A stretch of DNA of 64,000 nt from Lacrimispora xylanisolvens (GCA_017084465.1 CP070896.1:4453501-4517500), one strand, 5' to 3'; shown: positions 36,719 to 48,667, counted from the first letter of the stretch. Notes: a model not told the origin generated them from the sequence alone. Program-made: numbers and translations.

Positions 36719-37372
36719 ATGACCGATTTAGAAATGTTAAGTTATGTTGACCATACCCAGTTAAAGGCGTTTGCCACATGGGAAGATATTGAAGAACTGT
36801 GCAAGGAGGCGGTGGAATATAAAACAGCGACCGTCTGCATTCCCCCCCCTGCTATATCAGCCGCGTACACAAGGAATTCCCTACTCTTGCAATCTGTACC
36901 GTAGTCGGATTTCCTCTTGGATATTCCGTGACCGAATCCAAGGTTTTGGAGACGAAAAAGGCCATTGAAGACGGAGCTGTAGAGGTTGACATGGTAGTTA
37001 ATATCAGTGATGTGAAGAATGGCGATTATAAGAAGGTAGAAGAAGAGATAGCAGAACTGAAGAAAGCCGCTGGCGATCAGGTTTTAAAAGTGATTATAGA
37101 AGCATGCTATTTAACAGAGGAAGAAAAGATTGCCATGTGCAAGGCTGTAACTGCGGCTGGAGCCGATTATATCAAGACTTCCACCGGATTTGGAACTGGC
37201 GGAGCGACTTTGGAAGATATCCAGTTATTTAAAAAAGCACATCGGACCAGATGTAAAGATTAAAGCAGCTGGCGGTGTCCGGACGCTGGAAGATTTAAGA
37301 GCCTTTATTGAGGCAGGATGCCATCGCGTGGGAGCAAGTGCAGCTGTAAAGCTGGCAGCCCAGAAGAAATAA
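36719..37372 (+). CDS. deoC: Deoxyribose-phosphate aldolase (two frameshifts)
   Basis: About 217 residues when joined, family length. It starts MTDLEMLSYVDHTQLKAFAT. The catalytic motif YIKTSTGFGTGGAT contains the Schiff-base Lys. Other DeoC segments are VEVDMVVNISDVKNGDYKKV and AAGGVRTLEDLRAFIEAGC. The frame breaks at a C8 run (36841-36848) and at an A6 run near 37231-37236; the correct frames restore the family sequence and the net change is zero over the gene. It splits deoxyribose 5-phosphate into acetaldehyde and glyceraldehyde 3-phosphate, ending the salvage pathway. Confidence 0.93.
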
Positions 37373-37390
37373 AGAATTGTGAATAAGAGG

Positions 37391-37446
37391 AACACCCAAA
37401 ACTATCTGACAGTAAAAAAATACAGACAGTTTTGGGTGTTTATTTT
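37391..37446 (+). terminator. Terminator of the deo operon
   Basis: AACACCCAAAACT pairs perfectly with AGTTTTGGGTGTT (13 bp) and is followed by TATTTT. Confidence 0.82.
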
Positions 37447-37529
37447 CTGATAAATTAGTAAAATGCACAAATAACGCAGGGGGTACCCTTGGTTATATTT
37501 CACAAAAATAGGGGTAAATCCAAAAAACA

Positions 37530-37559
37530 CTGACAAAATGCCTGAAAAAGTGTTACACT
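37530..37559 (+). promoter_or_regulatory. Candidate promoter of the CarD-like gene
   Basis: CTGACA, an 18-nt spacer and TACACT, about 60 nt before the CarD-like start. Confidence 0.4.
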
Positions 37560-37620
37560 ATTAGTATAGCGTTTAAATTTTTATTGTAACAGTGTGTTGG
37601 TATTCTGACAGGAGGAATGA

Positions 37621-38140
37621 ATGATGTTTCAGGTAAATGATTTAGTAGTATTCGGCAGCCATGGGATCTGTGAGGTAAAGGAAATCGGGAATCTGCGTAT
37701 GTATGAGGCAGATGAGGAGAGGACCTATTACACCTTGAAGCCTCTTTACGAGGAGCACCAAAGTGCCGTTTACACACCTGTTGATAACCGAAAAACAGCT
37801 ATCAGAGCCGCTGCTACCAGGGAGGAAGCAATGGATCTCATCGATCAGATCCCCAGCATCGAAGCAATCTGGGTGTTGGATGAAAGAGAACGGGAATGCA
37901 TTTTTTAAGGCCATCATGCTTAAATGTGAATGTGCCGGCTGGATGCAGATTGTAAAGACACTGTATTTGAAAAAAAGAAAGAGACTTGCAGAAGGCAAAA
38001 AGAACACTGCAAAGGATGATTTCTATTTTAATAAGGCAGAGGATCTGTTATATGGTGAGCTGGCAGCAGCTTTGGAAGTTGATAAAGATGGAATAAAAGA
38101 TATGGTAATGAGCCGTGTCTTTTCAGATGTAACAAATTAA
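37621..38140 (+). CDS. CarD/TRCF-domain transcriptional regulator (frameshifted)
   Basis: About 173 residues when joined. The N-terminus MFQVNDLVVFGSHGICEVKE, then YYTLKPLYEEHQSAVYTPVD, is the CarD/TRCF RNA-polymerase interaction domain. After a T6 run near 37903-37908 the next frame gives a helical C-terminal domain (LYLKKRKRLAEGKKNTAKDD, FYFNKAEDLLYGELAAALEV). CarD-like proteins bind RNA polymerase beta and tune promoter opening. Two adjacent ATGs (37621, 37624) both fit the AGGAGG. Two terminators follow, so the gene is monocistronic. Confidence 0.86.
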
Positions 38141-38141
38141 G

Positions 38142-38177
38142 GAACGTCCTCCCGTTTGACTGGGAGGACGTTCTTTA
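38142..38177 (+). terminator. Terminator 1 after the CarD-like gene
   Basis: GAACGTCCTCCC / GGGAGGACGTTC, a 12-bp perfect stem with a weak T tail (TTTAATT). Confidence 0.7.
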
Positions 38178-38183
38178 ATTCGT

Positions 38184-38237
38184 CCCTGATGGCAAAGCAA
38201 AAATATGAGTTTGTGTCTTGCCATCAGGGTATTTTTT
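38184..38237 (+). terminator. Terminator 2 after the CarD-like gene
   Basis: CCCTGATGGCAA / TTGCCATCAGGG, a 12-bp perfect stem followed by TATTTTTT, only 7 nt after the first terminator. Confidence 0.78.
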
Positions 38238-38514
38238 ATGATACAAAACATGGCGGCGATTGTTAAAACTGAAAGATTACAGGGGAGGGGTTGGGTATAA
38301 GGGTTGTCCTTCTTTATGAACTTGGAAAATATAGTATTATTTAGCATTCCTTGTACAAAGTTGGATTAAATTTGACATTCCTATCATATAATATTACAAA
38401 ATATGTTTTTTAGAACATACCAGATTGGAAAAATGCCGTTTCATATACTTATGCAGTAATTCGGCATTTTATCCTTATTATGGAAAAATATTATGAGAGG
38501 AGAAATGTGTATGT
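38238..38514. other. AT-rich upstream region of the giant surface protein gene
   Basis: No ORF I can support. TTGACA at 38372-38377 and TATAAT at 38387-38392 are present but too close to form one promoter; alternative pairs are weak. ATGTT/AACAT (about 38402-38417) and the hairpin at 38429-38470 lie in the expected leader. Confidence 0.45.
38429..38470 (+). promoter_or_regulatory. Leader hairpin before the surface protein gene
   Basis: AAAATGCCG and CGGCATTTT pair over 9 bp around a 23-nt loop and are followed by ATCCTTATT, 44 nt before the start codon. It could act as an attenuator or mRNA stabiliser. Confidence 0.5.
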
Positions 38515-41500
38515 ATGAAAAAAAGAAAAAGATCTAGGATACCGTCACGGACATTATACTGTTTTCAAAAACGATTACTGGCATTTTTGCTTGCAGCGGC
38601 CATGATACTGGCCAATGTAGGTGCAGACACAAATCAGGTGTATGCAGCCAGTTCATCGGAGTCCGTTACTTTCTCAGTGGGGGGATCGCAGCTTATCAAA
38701 GCCATTGAAGATGCGATTGTTAATGGGGAAGAGGTGACAGCAGAGGATCTGGATTTTACCAATGGTAAAATTGCGGAATTTAAGGAACTGTTTTTTGGGA
38801 AAGGTAAAATTTACGAAGCCTTTCCTGAACTTGATGGCGAGGGTGTGGATGCGCAGCTGCGTGTGTTTGTCCGCATACCGGAAAATGCTGATGACATGTA
38901 TATGGTAACCGGCGATGAAGAAATTGTTTTCTTGTACGTAAATAACGGAGATAATACCATTAGCTGTTCCACAGAAATTACCAGGATGGATAACGGCGTA
39001 GAAAAGGTGAAGAAGACCAACCGCATTACGGTAAGGAGTTATGAATCAGCATTTGGTAAAGAGGAAGTTAATGTTGTTACAAAGCCAGATCAACCAACTG
39101 TAACCGGAGAAACAAAGGTACCGGAAAAAGCAACTCCTGCAGAGGCCGGGAAAGCAGTTGAGACTGCACCTGTGAAGGAAACTACAGCAGCAGAAGAGAC
39201 CACATCAGTACCGGAGGAGACCACATCAGCACCAGAGACGCCGTCAAAACTGCCGGAGGAGACGATAGCTGCTCCAGCAGAAAGCCAGACAGAGTCTCCG
39301 GCAGAGGAATCAGTGAAAGAGGCAGCTGAGCCGGAAGAGGTTCCGGTTTCTGAGAGCAACGTCTCTGAGCCAGTGGCTTCTATTATTCGCCACAATGCAC
39401 CCATAGTTGCTGCCAAAGAAAATGGTGAGGTAACGGAAACTGCAGAAGTAAGTGAAGAGACAGCTGCTGTTGATCCTGAAAATGTGAGAGAATCAAAGGA
39501 GACAGAGGCGCCAGCCAATGCCGAGACGAAACAGGTCGAGACAAAACAGGTTGAGACAACTCAGGTTGAGACCCCAAAGGCTGAATCAACCCAGGCGGAA
39601 ACGTCCCAGATCGAAACCACCCAGTCTGAAACCACCCAGCCTGAAACCACCCAGGCTCCTGCAACGGCTTCCCCTTCGGAAACCAAGCCAGTACCAGAGA
39701 CGCCTAACTCAGAAACAAAGGCTTCTCCAGCCGGAACAGCCGATTTGGTTGGTATTGGATATTGTTCCACTGCCAAGGCATATACAGTTACAATCAATCA
39801 GTTAAAAGCGTTGGAAGACTATGATGGATATAAGATTTCATATACAATCAATCCGGAAGCCAGTGCCCGTATTATTGAAGGGCCAAGGGGAGTTGAGGAA
39901 GGTCAGGAGTTGACCTTTGGCGTTAAGAATCAGATTGGATATGGGATTGAGAGTGTAACGGCCAATGGACAAACATTGAAATCTGAATCGGAAACAGATA
40001 ATACAGATGGTTCAAAGACCGCCTGGTATTCTGTTTCAGAGATTTATGAGGATCAGGAAGTTGAAGTTCATATGTCGGAAACTGGAGAGCATCCGGAATT
40101 TTCTTCCCAGCTTGTTATGGAAGATGGCACCGTGATACGTTTGCATGCACCGGAAGGGGTATTACCCGCAGGTGTAAAAGCATCTGCAGTGGTTGTTACC
40201 GGCATTGGGGATGCAGTGAAAGAAAAGGTTGAGGCTCAGTCAAAAGAAGATGGAGAGGCAAAAGAGGTAATCAGCTCTTTATCTTATAACATTGATCTTC
40301 TTGACCGCAGCGGCAACAAACTGGATAACCAGATCTGGAATGGTTCTGTACAGGTGACGTTTTCCGGAACTCCAATGGAGAATCACAGCAGGGAAGCGAA
40401 TACGGTTGAGGTAGTTTATGTTGCCACGACCAAGGAAGATGAACCACAGGCAAAGGTGACAGCGGCAGATGTGGCTTCTGTTGAGCCCGTTTCAGAAGAA
40501 GTAAACGTTCAGGAAAATAAAGGAATTAATGAAATTACGTTTGAGGCGGAACATTTTTCAACTTATACCATCGTGTTTAGTAATTTTTGGGGAAGTAAAC
40601 GTCTTCCTTTAAATTTAGTAAAATACGATAATGGAGCGGTTATTCCTATTGGAACAGATGGGATACGTTCTGATAGTCTATCCTTTGGAAAAACTGTATC
40701 AATGAAGGAGGTTGCACCTGAGGTTAGTGGATATACCTTTGATAAGGCCACTGTAGGAAGCGATTTCTTAAGCGGTTCCCAGATCCAATCCCTCCGATGT
40801 GATGATGGTTTATGGGATTATACTATCTATTATAAAACTTCATCATCTAAATGGACGGATCTGGAAAAGAACAGCATTTATTTATGGTATTCGGAAAAGG
40901 GTATCACAGTCCAGTTTGACGCCAATGGTGGTCAGGGATCCGTATCCTCAAAAATCGCTAAACCAGGGGATTCGATTGAATTACCAGATGGCAGCAGCTT
41001 AACCAGAGCCAATTACAAATTTATGGGTTGGAGCGATTCTCCGGACGGAGGTAAAATAACTTCTAAAGGGAATGCAGGATATAATGAAGTTTATACAGAC
41101 ACCTTCACATTAGATGCCAATGATACCGGTAAACCGAAAATTTTATATGCGGTTTGGGCACAAACCGGGGGCAGTGCGTCGGGCCGGTTGTGGGTAGCGG
41201 TTTTAAATGATGGCGGAGATTTGCCAGCAGAGCCAAGAAACCAGACCAGTCGCAGCTATGAATTTATTTATAAGGATTACGGTCAATATTTTAAAACCAT
41301 AGGCTCGGGTGATAATCTATTAAATTATATCAACCCCTTAATAACAGTAACAGGAAAAGACAATGTACAGGCGAATTTAAATGATAAGTTTTATCAGGTT
41401 ACTGCCAGCTGGGAAGCTAAAAATCTTAAGAAAAATGAGTATATTGAATGGTACGTTATAAAATACGAGTCAGCAGCTTGTGGAACGGAAGGCTGGCATG

Positions 41501-44500
41501 TAGATGGTATCATTCGAAATAAAGAGAGCTATTATGTTGACTATGTTGGAAATGGCAATACTGGCGGCTTAACTCCAGATGGTCAGGGATATGATCTGAA
41601 TGCTAATGTTACTGTAGCAAAAGCAGGCGGGTATGAAGGCGCAACCTGGCTTCCATTAAAGAAAGATGGATATGTATTTAATGGCTGGAATACACGTCCT
41701 GATGGAAAAGGAGCAGCTTTTAATGAAGGAGACTCATTCAGCCTTACAAAGGATTTTATTGCTGCAAATCATTCCGGTGCGGACAACACAGTAACGTTAT
41801 ATGCACAATGGAGGTTAAAAAACAGTGTTCAGATTAAATTTCAGGCAGTGGGAGAAGGGAATGTCTCTCCAGCCAATGAATATTTAAATCCGGACATCGG
41901 GGTCTCCAAAGGTGCTGTGGCAACCCCAAATAAAGGGTATAAACTTAGTGGTTGGTACAGTGATGCAGCGTGTACTGTTCTGGTATCTGCTTCAGCAAGG
42001 TACACACCGGAACGTCCTGCCGCTGGCTGGGGAGACGGAACTACTTTCTATGCCAGGTTTGTAGTAGATGACACTCAAAAGTTTGGTTATACGGTAAATT
42101 ACTATATCAAGGGGACCACAGCAGCAGTGCCCGGTCTGGTGGCTCTCACTGGAAGTGCACCAGTAGGAACGTTTACCTGGAAAAATGAACCAAAGACGGC
42201 AACCGGCTACAAGCTGGTGACCAGTCCGACGCAGCCGACGAGCATGACAATCACAGCCGATGGTTCCAACGAGCAAACGGTGTATTATGAGATTGATGAA
42301 ACGCAGAAGTTTAATTATACGGTGAATTACTTTGTCAAAGGAACCACAACACCAGTACCAGGACTGTCGGCCCTGACAGGAAGTGCACCGGTAGGAACGT
42401 TTACCTGGAAGAATGAGCCAGTAACCACAACCGGTTACAAGCTGGTAACCAGTTCACAGCAACCGACAAGTATGACAATCACAGCAACTGGTCCCAACGT
42501 GCAAACGGTGTACTATGAAATTGATGAAACCCAAAAGTTTGGCTATACGGTGAATTACTATATCAAGGGAACCACAACAGCAGTACCAGGGCTGGAGTCT
42601 CTGAAGGGAAAATCACCGATAGGAACATTTACCTGGAGTAATGTTACTAAGACCGCAACCGGCTACAAGCTGGTGACCAGTTCACCCCAGCCAACCAGCA
42701 TGACAATCACAGCAGCTGGCCCCAACCAGCAAACGGTGTACTATGAGGTTGATGACACCCAAAAGTTTAACTACACGGTGAATTACTATATCAATGGAAC
42801 CACAGCTGTGGTGCCAGGTCTTAAAGCACTGACAGGAAGTGCACCAGTAGGAACATTCACATGGAAAAATAAGGCGAAGACAGCAACTGGCTACAAACTG
42901 ATGGCCGAACAGCCCATAAGCATGACAATCACGTCTACTGGTCCCAACGTGCAAACGGTGTACTATGAGACTGATGAAACTCAAAAGTTTAGTTATACGG
43001 TAAATTACTATATTAAGGGAACCACAACAGCAGTACCAGGGCTTGCACCGCTGTCAGGAAGCGCACCGGTAGGAACGTTCACCTGGAGTAATGTAACTAA
43101 GACAGAAACTGGCTATAAGCTGGTGACCAGCTCACAACAGCCCACGAGCATGACAATTACGGCAGATGGTTTAAACGAGAAGACGGTGTACTATGAGATT
43201 GATGAAACCCAGAAGTTTGGCTACACGGTGAATTACTATATTAAGGGAACCTCAACTACAGTACCAGGTCTTACCCCACAGTCAGGAAGTGCACCAGTAG
43301 GGGAATTCAGCTGGAGGAATGAGCCGAAGACAGAAACTGGCTACAAGCTGATGGCCGGGCAGCCGGAAAGCATGACTATCACTGCAGCTGGACCAAACGT
43401 AAAAGTGGTGTACTATGAGGTTGATAAAGCCCAGACCTTTGGTTATACAGTAAACTACTATATCAAAAATACTACAACAGCAGTACCAGGTCTCACGCCA
43501 CTGACAGGAAGTGCATCAGTAGGGGGATTCAGCTGGAGGAATGAGCCGAAGACAGAAACCGGTTATAAGCTGATGGCTGGGCAGCCCAATAGCATGACAA
43601 TTACGGCAGCTGGTCCTAACGTCAGGACAGTATATTATGAGATCGATGAAACCCAGAAGTTCGGCTATACTGTGAATTACTTGATTAAGGGGTCCACAGT
43701 CCAGGTACCAGGTCTTAAAGCTCTGTCAGGAAAAGCACCAGTTGGGGTATACAACTGGGTGAATGCGCCAAAGACAGAAACTGGCTATAAGCTGATGGCC
43801 GGACAGCCGACCAGCATGATAATCACGGCAGCTGGTTCTAACGTAAGGACAGTGTATTATGAGATTGATGAAACCCAGAAGTTTGACTACACGGTGAATT
43901 ACTATATTAAGGGAACCACAACAGCAGTACCTGGTCTTACAGCTCTGTCAGGAAAAGAACCTGTAGGGGAATTCAGCTGGAGGAATGAGCCAAAGACAGA
44001 CACTGGCTACAGGCTGATGATTGGTCAGCCGGAAAGCATGACAATCACGTCATCCGGTCCCAATGCGAAAGCGGTATATTATGAGATTGATGATACTCAG
44101 AAATTCGACTATACAGTGAATTTCTATATCAAATACTACAACAGCAGTACCCGGTCTTAATGCTCTGACAGAAAGAGCATCGGTTGGGGAACTCAGCTGG
44201 ACGAATGTACCAAAAAACAGAAACCGGCTACAAGCTGATGGCCGGACAGCCAAATAGCATGACAATTACGTCAGCCGGTCCCAACGTAAAAGCTGTATAT
44301 TATGAAATTGATGAAACCCAGAAGTTCGACTATACAGTGAATTATTTTATTAAAGGAACAACAGCTGCAGTCCCAGGTCTTACCACTCTGACAGGAAAAG
44401 CGCCGGTAGGTGATTTCACCTGGAAAAATGAGCCAAAGACCAAAACCGGCTATAAGCTGGTGGCGGAACAACCGGAAAGCATGACAATCACAGCCGCTGG

Positions 44501-47500
44501 TCCCAACGAGAAGACGGTATACTATGAAGTTGATGAGATGCAGAAGTTTGACTATACAGTAAACTTCTATATCAAAGATACTGAAACCGGAGTACCAGGT
44601 CTTACGTCACTGACAGGAAGTGAAACGGTAGGAACATTTACCTGGAAAAATGAGCCCAGGACCGCAACCGGTTACAAACTGGCAGCTGATCAGCCGACGA
44701 GCATGACAATCACGGCAGATGGTCCAAATGTGAAAACGGTTTACTATGAGATTGATGAGACCCAGAAGTTCGATTATACAGTAAACTACTATATCAAAGA
44801 TACTACAACTGTTGTACCAGGTCTTACGGCACTGACAGGTAGTGAACCGGTAGGAACATTTACCTGGAAAAATGAATCTAAGATTGCAACCGGCTATAAG
44901 CTGGTGGACGGTCAGCCGGAAAGCATGATAATCACGTCCGCTGGTCCTAACGAGAAAACGGTATACTATGAGATTGATGAAGCGCAGAGGTTTGATTATA
45001 CGGTAAATTACTATATCAAAGATACTACAATTGGAGTTCCAGGTCTTACGCCACTGACAGGAAGTAAACCAGTAGGAACATTCACCTGGAAAAATGACCC
45101 GAAGACTGTAACCGGATATAAGCTGGCAGACGATCAGCCAGCCAGCATGACGATTACAGCAGAAGGCCCCAACGAGAAGACCGTATATTATGAGATTGAT
45201 GAAACCCAGAATTTTGATTATAGTGTGAATTACTATATCAAAGATACCACAACCGCGGTACCCGGTCTTGAATCACTGACAGGAAAGAAACCGGTAGGGG
45301 AATTTACCTGGTCTAATATGTCAAAGACCGCAACCGGCTACAGGCTGATGGCCGACCAGCCGGCCAGCATGACAATCACCTCAGCAGGTCCAAACGAAAA
45401 GACGGTGTATTATGAGATTGATGATACCCAGAAGTTTGGCTATACGGTGAATTACTTTATTAAAGATACCACAACAGCAGTGCCAGGTCTTAAGTCGCTG
45501 ACAGGAAGTGAACCGGTAGGAGAAATAACCTGGAAGAATGATCCAAAGACCACAACTGGCTATAAACTGATGGCGGGACAGCCGGAAAGCATGACAATCA
45601 CAGCAGAAGGACCCAACCAGAAGACGGTGTATTATGAGATTGATGAAACCCAGAATTTTGATTATAGAGTAAATTACTATATCAAAGATACCGCAACTGT
45701 GGTACCCGGTCTTGATGCTCTGGCAGCAAGTGCACCGGTAGGGGAAATCACCTGGACGAATACGCCAAAGACAGAAACTGGCTACAAACTGATGGCAGAT
45801 CAGCCAACCAGCATGACAATCACCTCAGCAGGACCCAACGAGAAGACGGTATATTATGAGATTGATGATACTCAGAATTTTGATTATAGTGTAAATTACT
45901 ATATCAAAGATACCACAACCGGGGTACCCGGACTTGAAGCTCTGACAGGAAAGAAACCGGTAGGGGAATTTACCTGGAATAATGTGCCAAAGACCCCAAC
46001 TGGCTACAAGCTGATGGCCGACCAGCCGACCAGCATGACAATCACCTCAGCAGGTCCCAACGAGAAGACGGTGTATTATGAGATTGATGAAACCCAGAAG
46101 TTTGATTATAGGGTCAATTACTATATCAAAGATACTACCACTGGGGTGCCCGGTCTTGAGTCTATGACAGCAAGTGCACCCGTAGGAGAAGTAACCTGGA
46201 TCAATCCGCAAAAAACCACAACCGGGTATAAGCTGATGGCAGAGCAGCCAGAAAGCATGACAATCACCTCAGAAGGCCCTAACGAAAAAACTGTATATTA
46301 TGAAATAGATGAGGATCAGACACTGAATTACAAAATCAGATATTTCTATAATAACAGTGAAGATGCAGGGGCAGAAGAAAATCAAAAAGTATTGGTAGCT
46401 AAGCCAACAGTAAATCAGGTAACTTTAAAGGAAAAGGCTGGATACAAATTATCAGAAAAGCCATACAATCCAGAATTGCCTACGGTTATAACCGGGGAAA
46501 ACAATGTAATAAATGTTTATTATGATCCGGTGCAGGTTAATTATATTGTAGACCTGTATTATCAGGTAAATGGAGAATATGCAGAGCAGCCAACGTATTC
46601 GTATACCAGAAATGGTTATACGGAATCTGAGGCTGAGGTGACTGCTGATGACAGGCAAATAAAGAAACCAGGTTACGTGTTTGACGAAGCCAGAGAAAAT
46701 GTATTGGGTGGAACAATCGCCGGAGATGGAAGTCTGGTTCTTAAGGTTTACTTCAAACAGCAGTTCACAGTAACTTATGCGCCCGGTACCCAGGGAACCT
46801 TTGCGATTCAGAAAGCCGAAGGCCTGGATTACAACACAGTAACTCCGGAATATGACGGGACGCCCATAGGTAAGCCAGGATATGTATTCGCAGGCTGGAG
46901 TCCAAAACCTGAGCCGGTTGTTACTACAGACAACACTTATGTTGCACAATGGATTTCTTCAACCAGCACCAAATATACAGTGGAATTCTATTACGAGAGT
47001 AAAGGAAAGTATCCGGAGAAGGCTAATAATTCTTCATTGAGAGCAGGAACAACGGATGCGCTGGCAGCCGTAACCGATTCTGATAAGGCAGCATTGAGCG
47101 GATATATACTCGATTCAAATGCAGCCAATGTATTTGAGGCAGCAGTCGCAGGCGATGGCGGTATGGTGCTCCGGGTTTACTTTAAGCAGCAGTTTGCTAT
47201 AACCTATAATCCAGGAGAGCATGGCTCATTCAATGCACAAACTAACACAGGTCTCAGCTATGGCGATGCGATTCCTGCTTTTGAAGGGCAGACTACAGCA
47301 AACGGTAACTACAGTTTTATCGGCTGGAATAAAGATATCGCAAAGACCGTATCAGAAAATGTAGTTTATACCGCATTATGGAGATACAACGGCGGAGGAA
47401 GCAGTGGGGGAAGCAGCGGAGGAAGCTCCGGCGGCGGTCCAAGAGCAACCGGTACCCGCCAGCCAGGAGGCCCTGGTGACACAACTGTTACCATAGAACC

Positions 47501-47690
47501 AGTACCAGTTCCTCTGGCAAACCTGCCGGAAAATACAAACCTTGTAACCATTGACGATGGCAACATTCCCTTAGCCGGACTTCCAAAGACTGGTGACAGG
47601 GCGCCTGTTCAGGGCGTTGCAGCAATTGTATCTGGAATCTTATTGGCAGCCTATCTGGCAATCAGCCATAGGCGCAGAGACGAAAGATAG
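38515..47690 (+). CDS. Giant LPxTG-anchored repeat surface protein (frameshifted)
   Basis: About 3,058 residues when joined. Order: a signal peptide (QKRLLAFLLAAAMILANVGA then VYA-AS), an N-terminal domain, a Thr/Glu-rich stalk (about residues 185-410), a middle region, InlB B-type repeats (GWSDSPDGG, GYVFNGWNTRPDGKG, about residues 795-1180), 19 MucBP-like repeats, further InlB-like modules, a Gly/Ser linker and LPKTGD with a membrane helix and RRRDER tail for sortase anchoring. The frame breaks near 44132 (2 nt missing from a repeat) and at an A6 run (44211-44216). It is probably an adhesin or cell-wall fibre; no sortase gene is in the window. Confidence 0.87.
39520..39657 (+). repeat. 15-bp degenerate tandem repeat encoding an ETxQx stalk
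   Basis: About nine 5-residue units (VETKQ, VETTQ, AETSQ, IETTQ, SETTQ, PETTQ) in the surface protein. Thr-rich stalks of this kind extend adhesins through the wall and may be glycosylated. Confidence 0.75.
42067..46307 (+). repeat. 19 tandem ~223-bp repeats (74-residue MucBP-like modules)
   Basis: Each unit runs D-(E/D)-T-Q-K-F-x-Y-T-V-N-Y-Y-I-K-x-T, then a V-P-G-L-x-x-L-x-G step, T-W-x-N-x-x-K-T-x-T-G-Y-K-L and ends T-V-Y-Y-E-I. Units 1-3 and 5 carry a 2-residue insertion before QPTSMTI; the other intact units do not. Units 1-10 mostly have IKG and units 11-19 mostly IKD, so two blocks seem to have expanded separately. A divergent 20th unit follows from 46308. Unit 10 holds both frame breaks. 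Confidence 0.9.
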
Positions 47691-47710
47691 GAGTAAGACC
47701 AAAGAATTAA

Positions 47711-47759
47711 AAGGCTGCCTGGAAAGTCATTTTTTATTGGCTTTCCAGGCAGCTTTTTC
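47711..47759 (+). terminator. Terminator of the surface protein gene
   Basis: GCTGCCTGGAAAG pairs perfectly with CTTTCCAGGCAGC, followed by TTTTTCTT. Confidence 0.88.
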
Positions 47760-47831
47760 TTATGTAAAACAGTGGACCACTATACACTCAGTAAACCAGC
47801 TTGACATAGCCCCCACTAAATCCCTTGTTTC

Positions 47832-47860
47832 TTGATAATATTGTGGGTAAAGTATATAAT
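47832..47860 (+). promoter_or_regulatory. Sigma-A promoter of the VanRS-like operon
   Basis: TTGATA, a 17-nt spacer and TATAAT, about 105 nt before the response regulator start. Confidence 0.65.
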
Positions 47861-47965
47861 GTTAGGGAAATCTTAATAATATCTCAGTAAAAAAATGATA
47901 ATTAACGTTTGGAAAACTGATAAAATAAGCTGTCCTCCATAACCATGGAAAGGAGAATCAAAGAT

Positions 47966-48667
47966 ATGCAGGAAAAGATACTGATTGTAGACGATGAACA
48001 AGAAATTGCGGACTTAGTGGAACTATATCTAAACAATGAAGGATACACGGTTTATAAATTTTATTCAGCAAGAGATACCCTTGCCTGTATTGAAACCACA
48101 GAACTTGACCTTGCTATATTAGATGTCATGCTGCCGGACATGAGTGGATTTAAGCTATGTCAGAAGATCAGGCAGCAGCATACCTACCCAATTATTATGC
48201 TGACAGCAAAAGATGAAGAGATTGATAAAATAACAGGTTTGACATTAGGAGCAGATGATTATATTACAAAGCCTTTTCGCCCCCTTGAGATGGTAGCAAG
48301 AGTAAAAGCCCAGTTACGCAGATATAAAAAATATAATCCATCTCATTCCACGGAATCGGAGGAGTCTGTAATTGCTCATTCCGGTTTGCTGATGGACATT
48401 AAGACCCACGAGTGCACGTTGGATGAAAGACCACTCGCTCTGACTCCCACGGAATTTTCGATTCTTCGCATTCTTTTAGAGAATAAAGGAAATGTGGTGA
48501 GTGCAGAGGAATTATTTCATAAGATTTGGCAGGATGAGTATTACAGCAAAAGTAATAACACGATTACGGTCCATATTCGTCATCTGAGAGAGAAGATGAA
48601 CGATACGGTGGATAAACCAAAGTATATTAAAACTATATGGGGAGTGGGTTATAAAATTGAAGGATAA
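47966..48667 (+). CDS. OmpR/VanR-type response regulator
   Basis: 233 residues from ATG 47966, which has AAAGGAG at 11 nt (an upstream in-frame ATG at 47945 lacks a site). Receiver domain: ILIVDDEQEIADLVELYLNN, phospho-acceptor Asp in LDLAILDVMLPDMSG (near residue 52), MLTAKDEEID and the YITKPFRPLEM lysine. Winged-helix output domain: LALTPTEFSILRILLENKGN, then VVSAEELFHKIW and NTITVHIRHLREKM. It overlaps the sensor kinase gene by 11 nt. Resemblance to VanR and the downstream VanY-like gene suggest control of peptidoglycan processing. Confidence 0.93.
   Translation: MQEKILIVDDEQEIADLVELYLNNEGYTVYKFYSARDTLACIETTELDLAILDVMLPDMSGFKLCQKIRQQHTYPIIMLTAKDEEIDKITGLTLGADDYITKPFRPLEMVARVKAQLRRYKKYNPSHSTESEESVIAHSGLLMDIKTHECTLDERPLALTPTEFSILRILLENKGNVVSAEELFHKIWQDEYYSKSNNTITVHIRHLREKMNDTVDKPKYIKTIWGVGYKIEG

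Noticed and set aside
38372..38392. TTGACA...TATAAT as a promoter of the surface protein gene
   Set aside because: The spacer is only 9 nt, so these two hexamers cannot form one sigma-A promoter.
42067..46307. Repeated DNA resembling a repeat array such as CRISPR
   Set aside because: Units are about 223 bp, contiguous with no spacers, and translate as 74-residue protein modules in one frame (apart from two indels). It is a coding tandem repeat.
43400..46949. Minus-strand ORFs inside the surface protein repeats
   Set aside because: They repeat with the 223-bp period, have no ribosome binding sites and encode no recognisable proteins. They are shadows of the coding strand.
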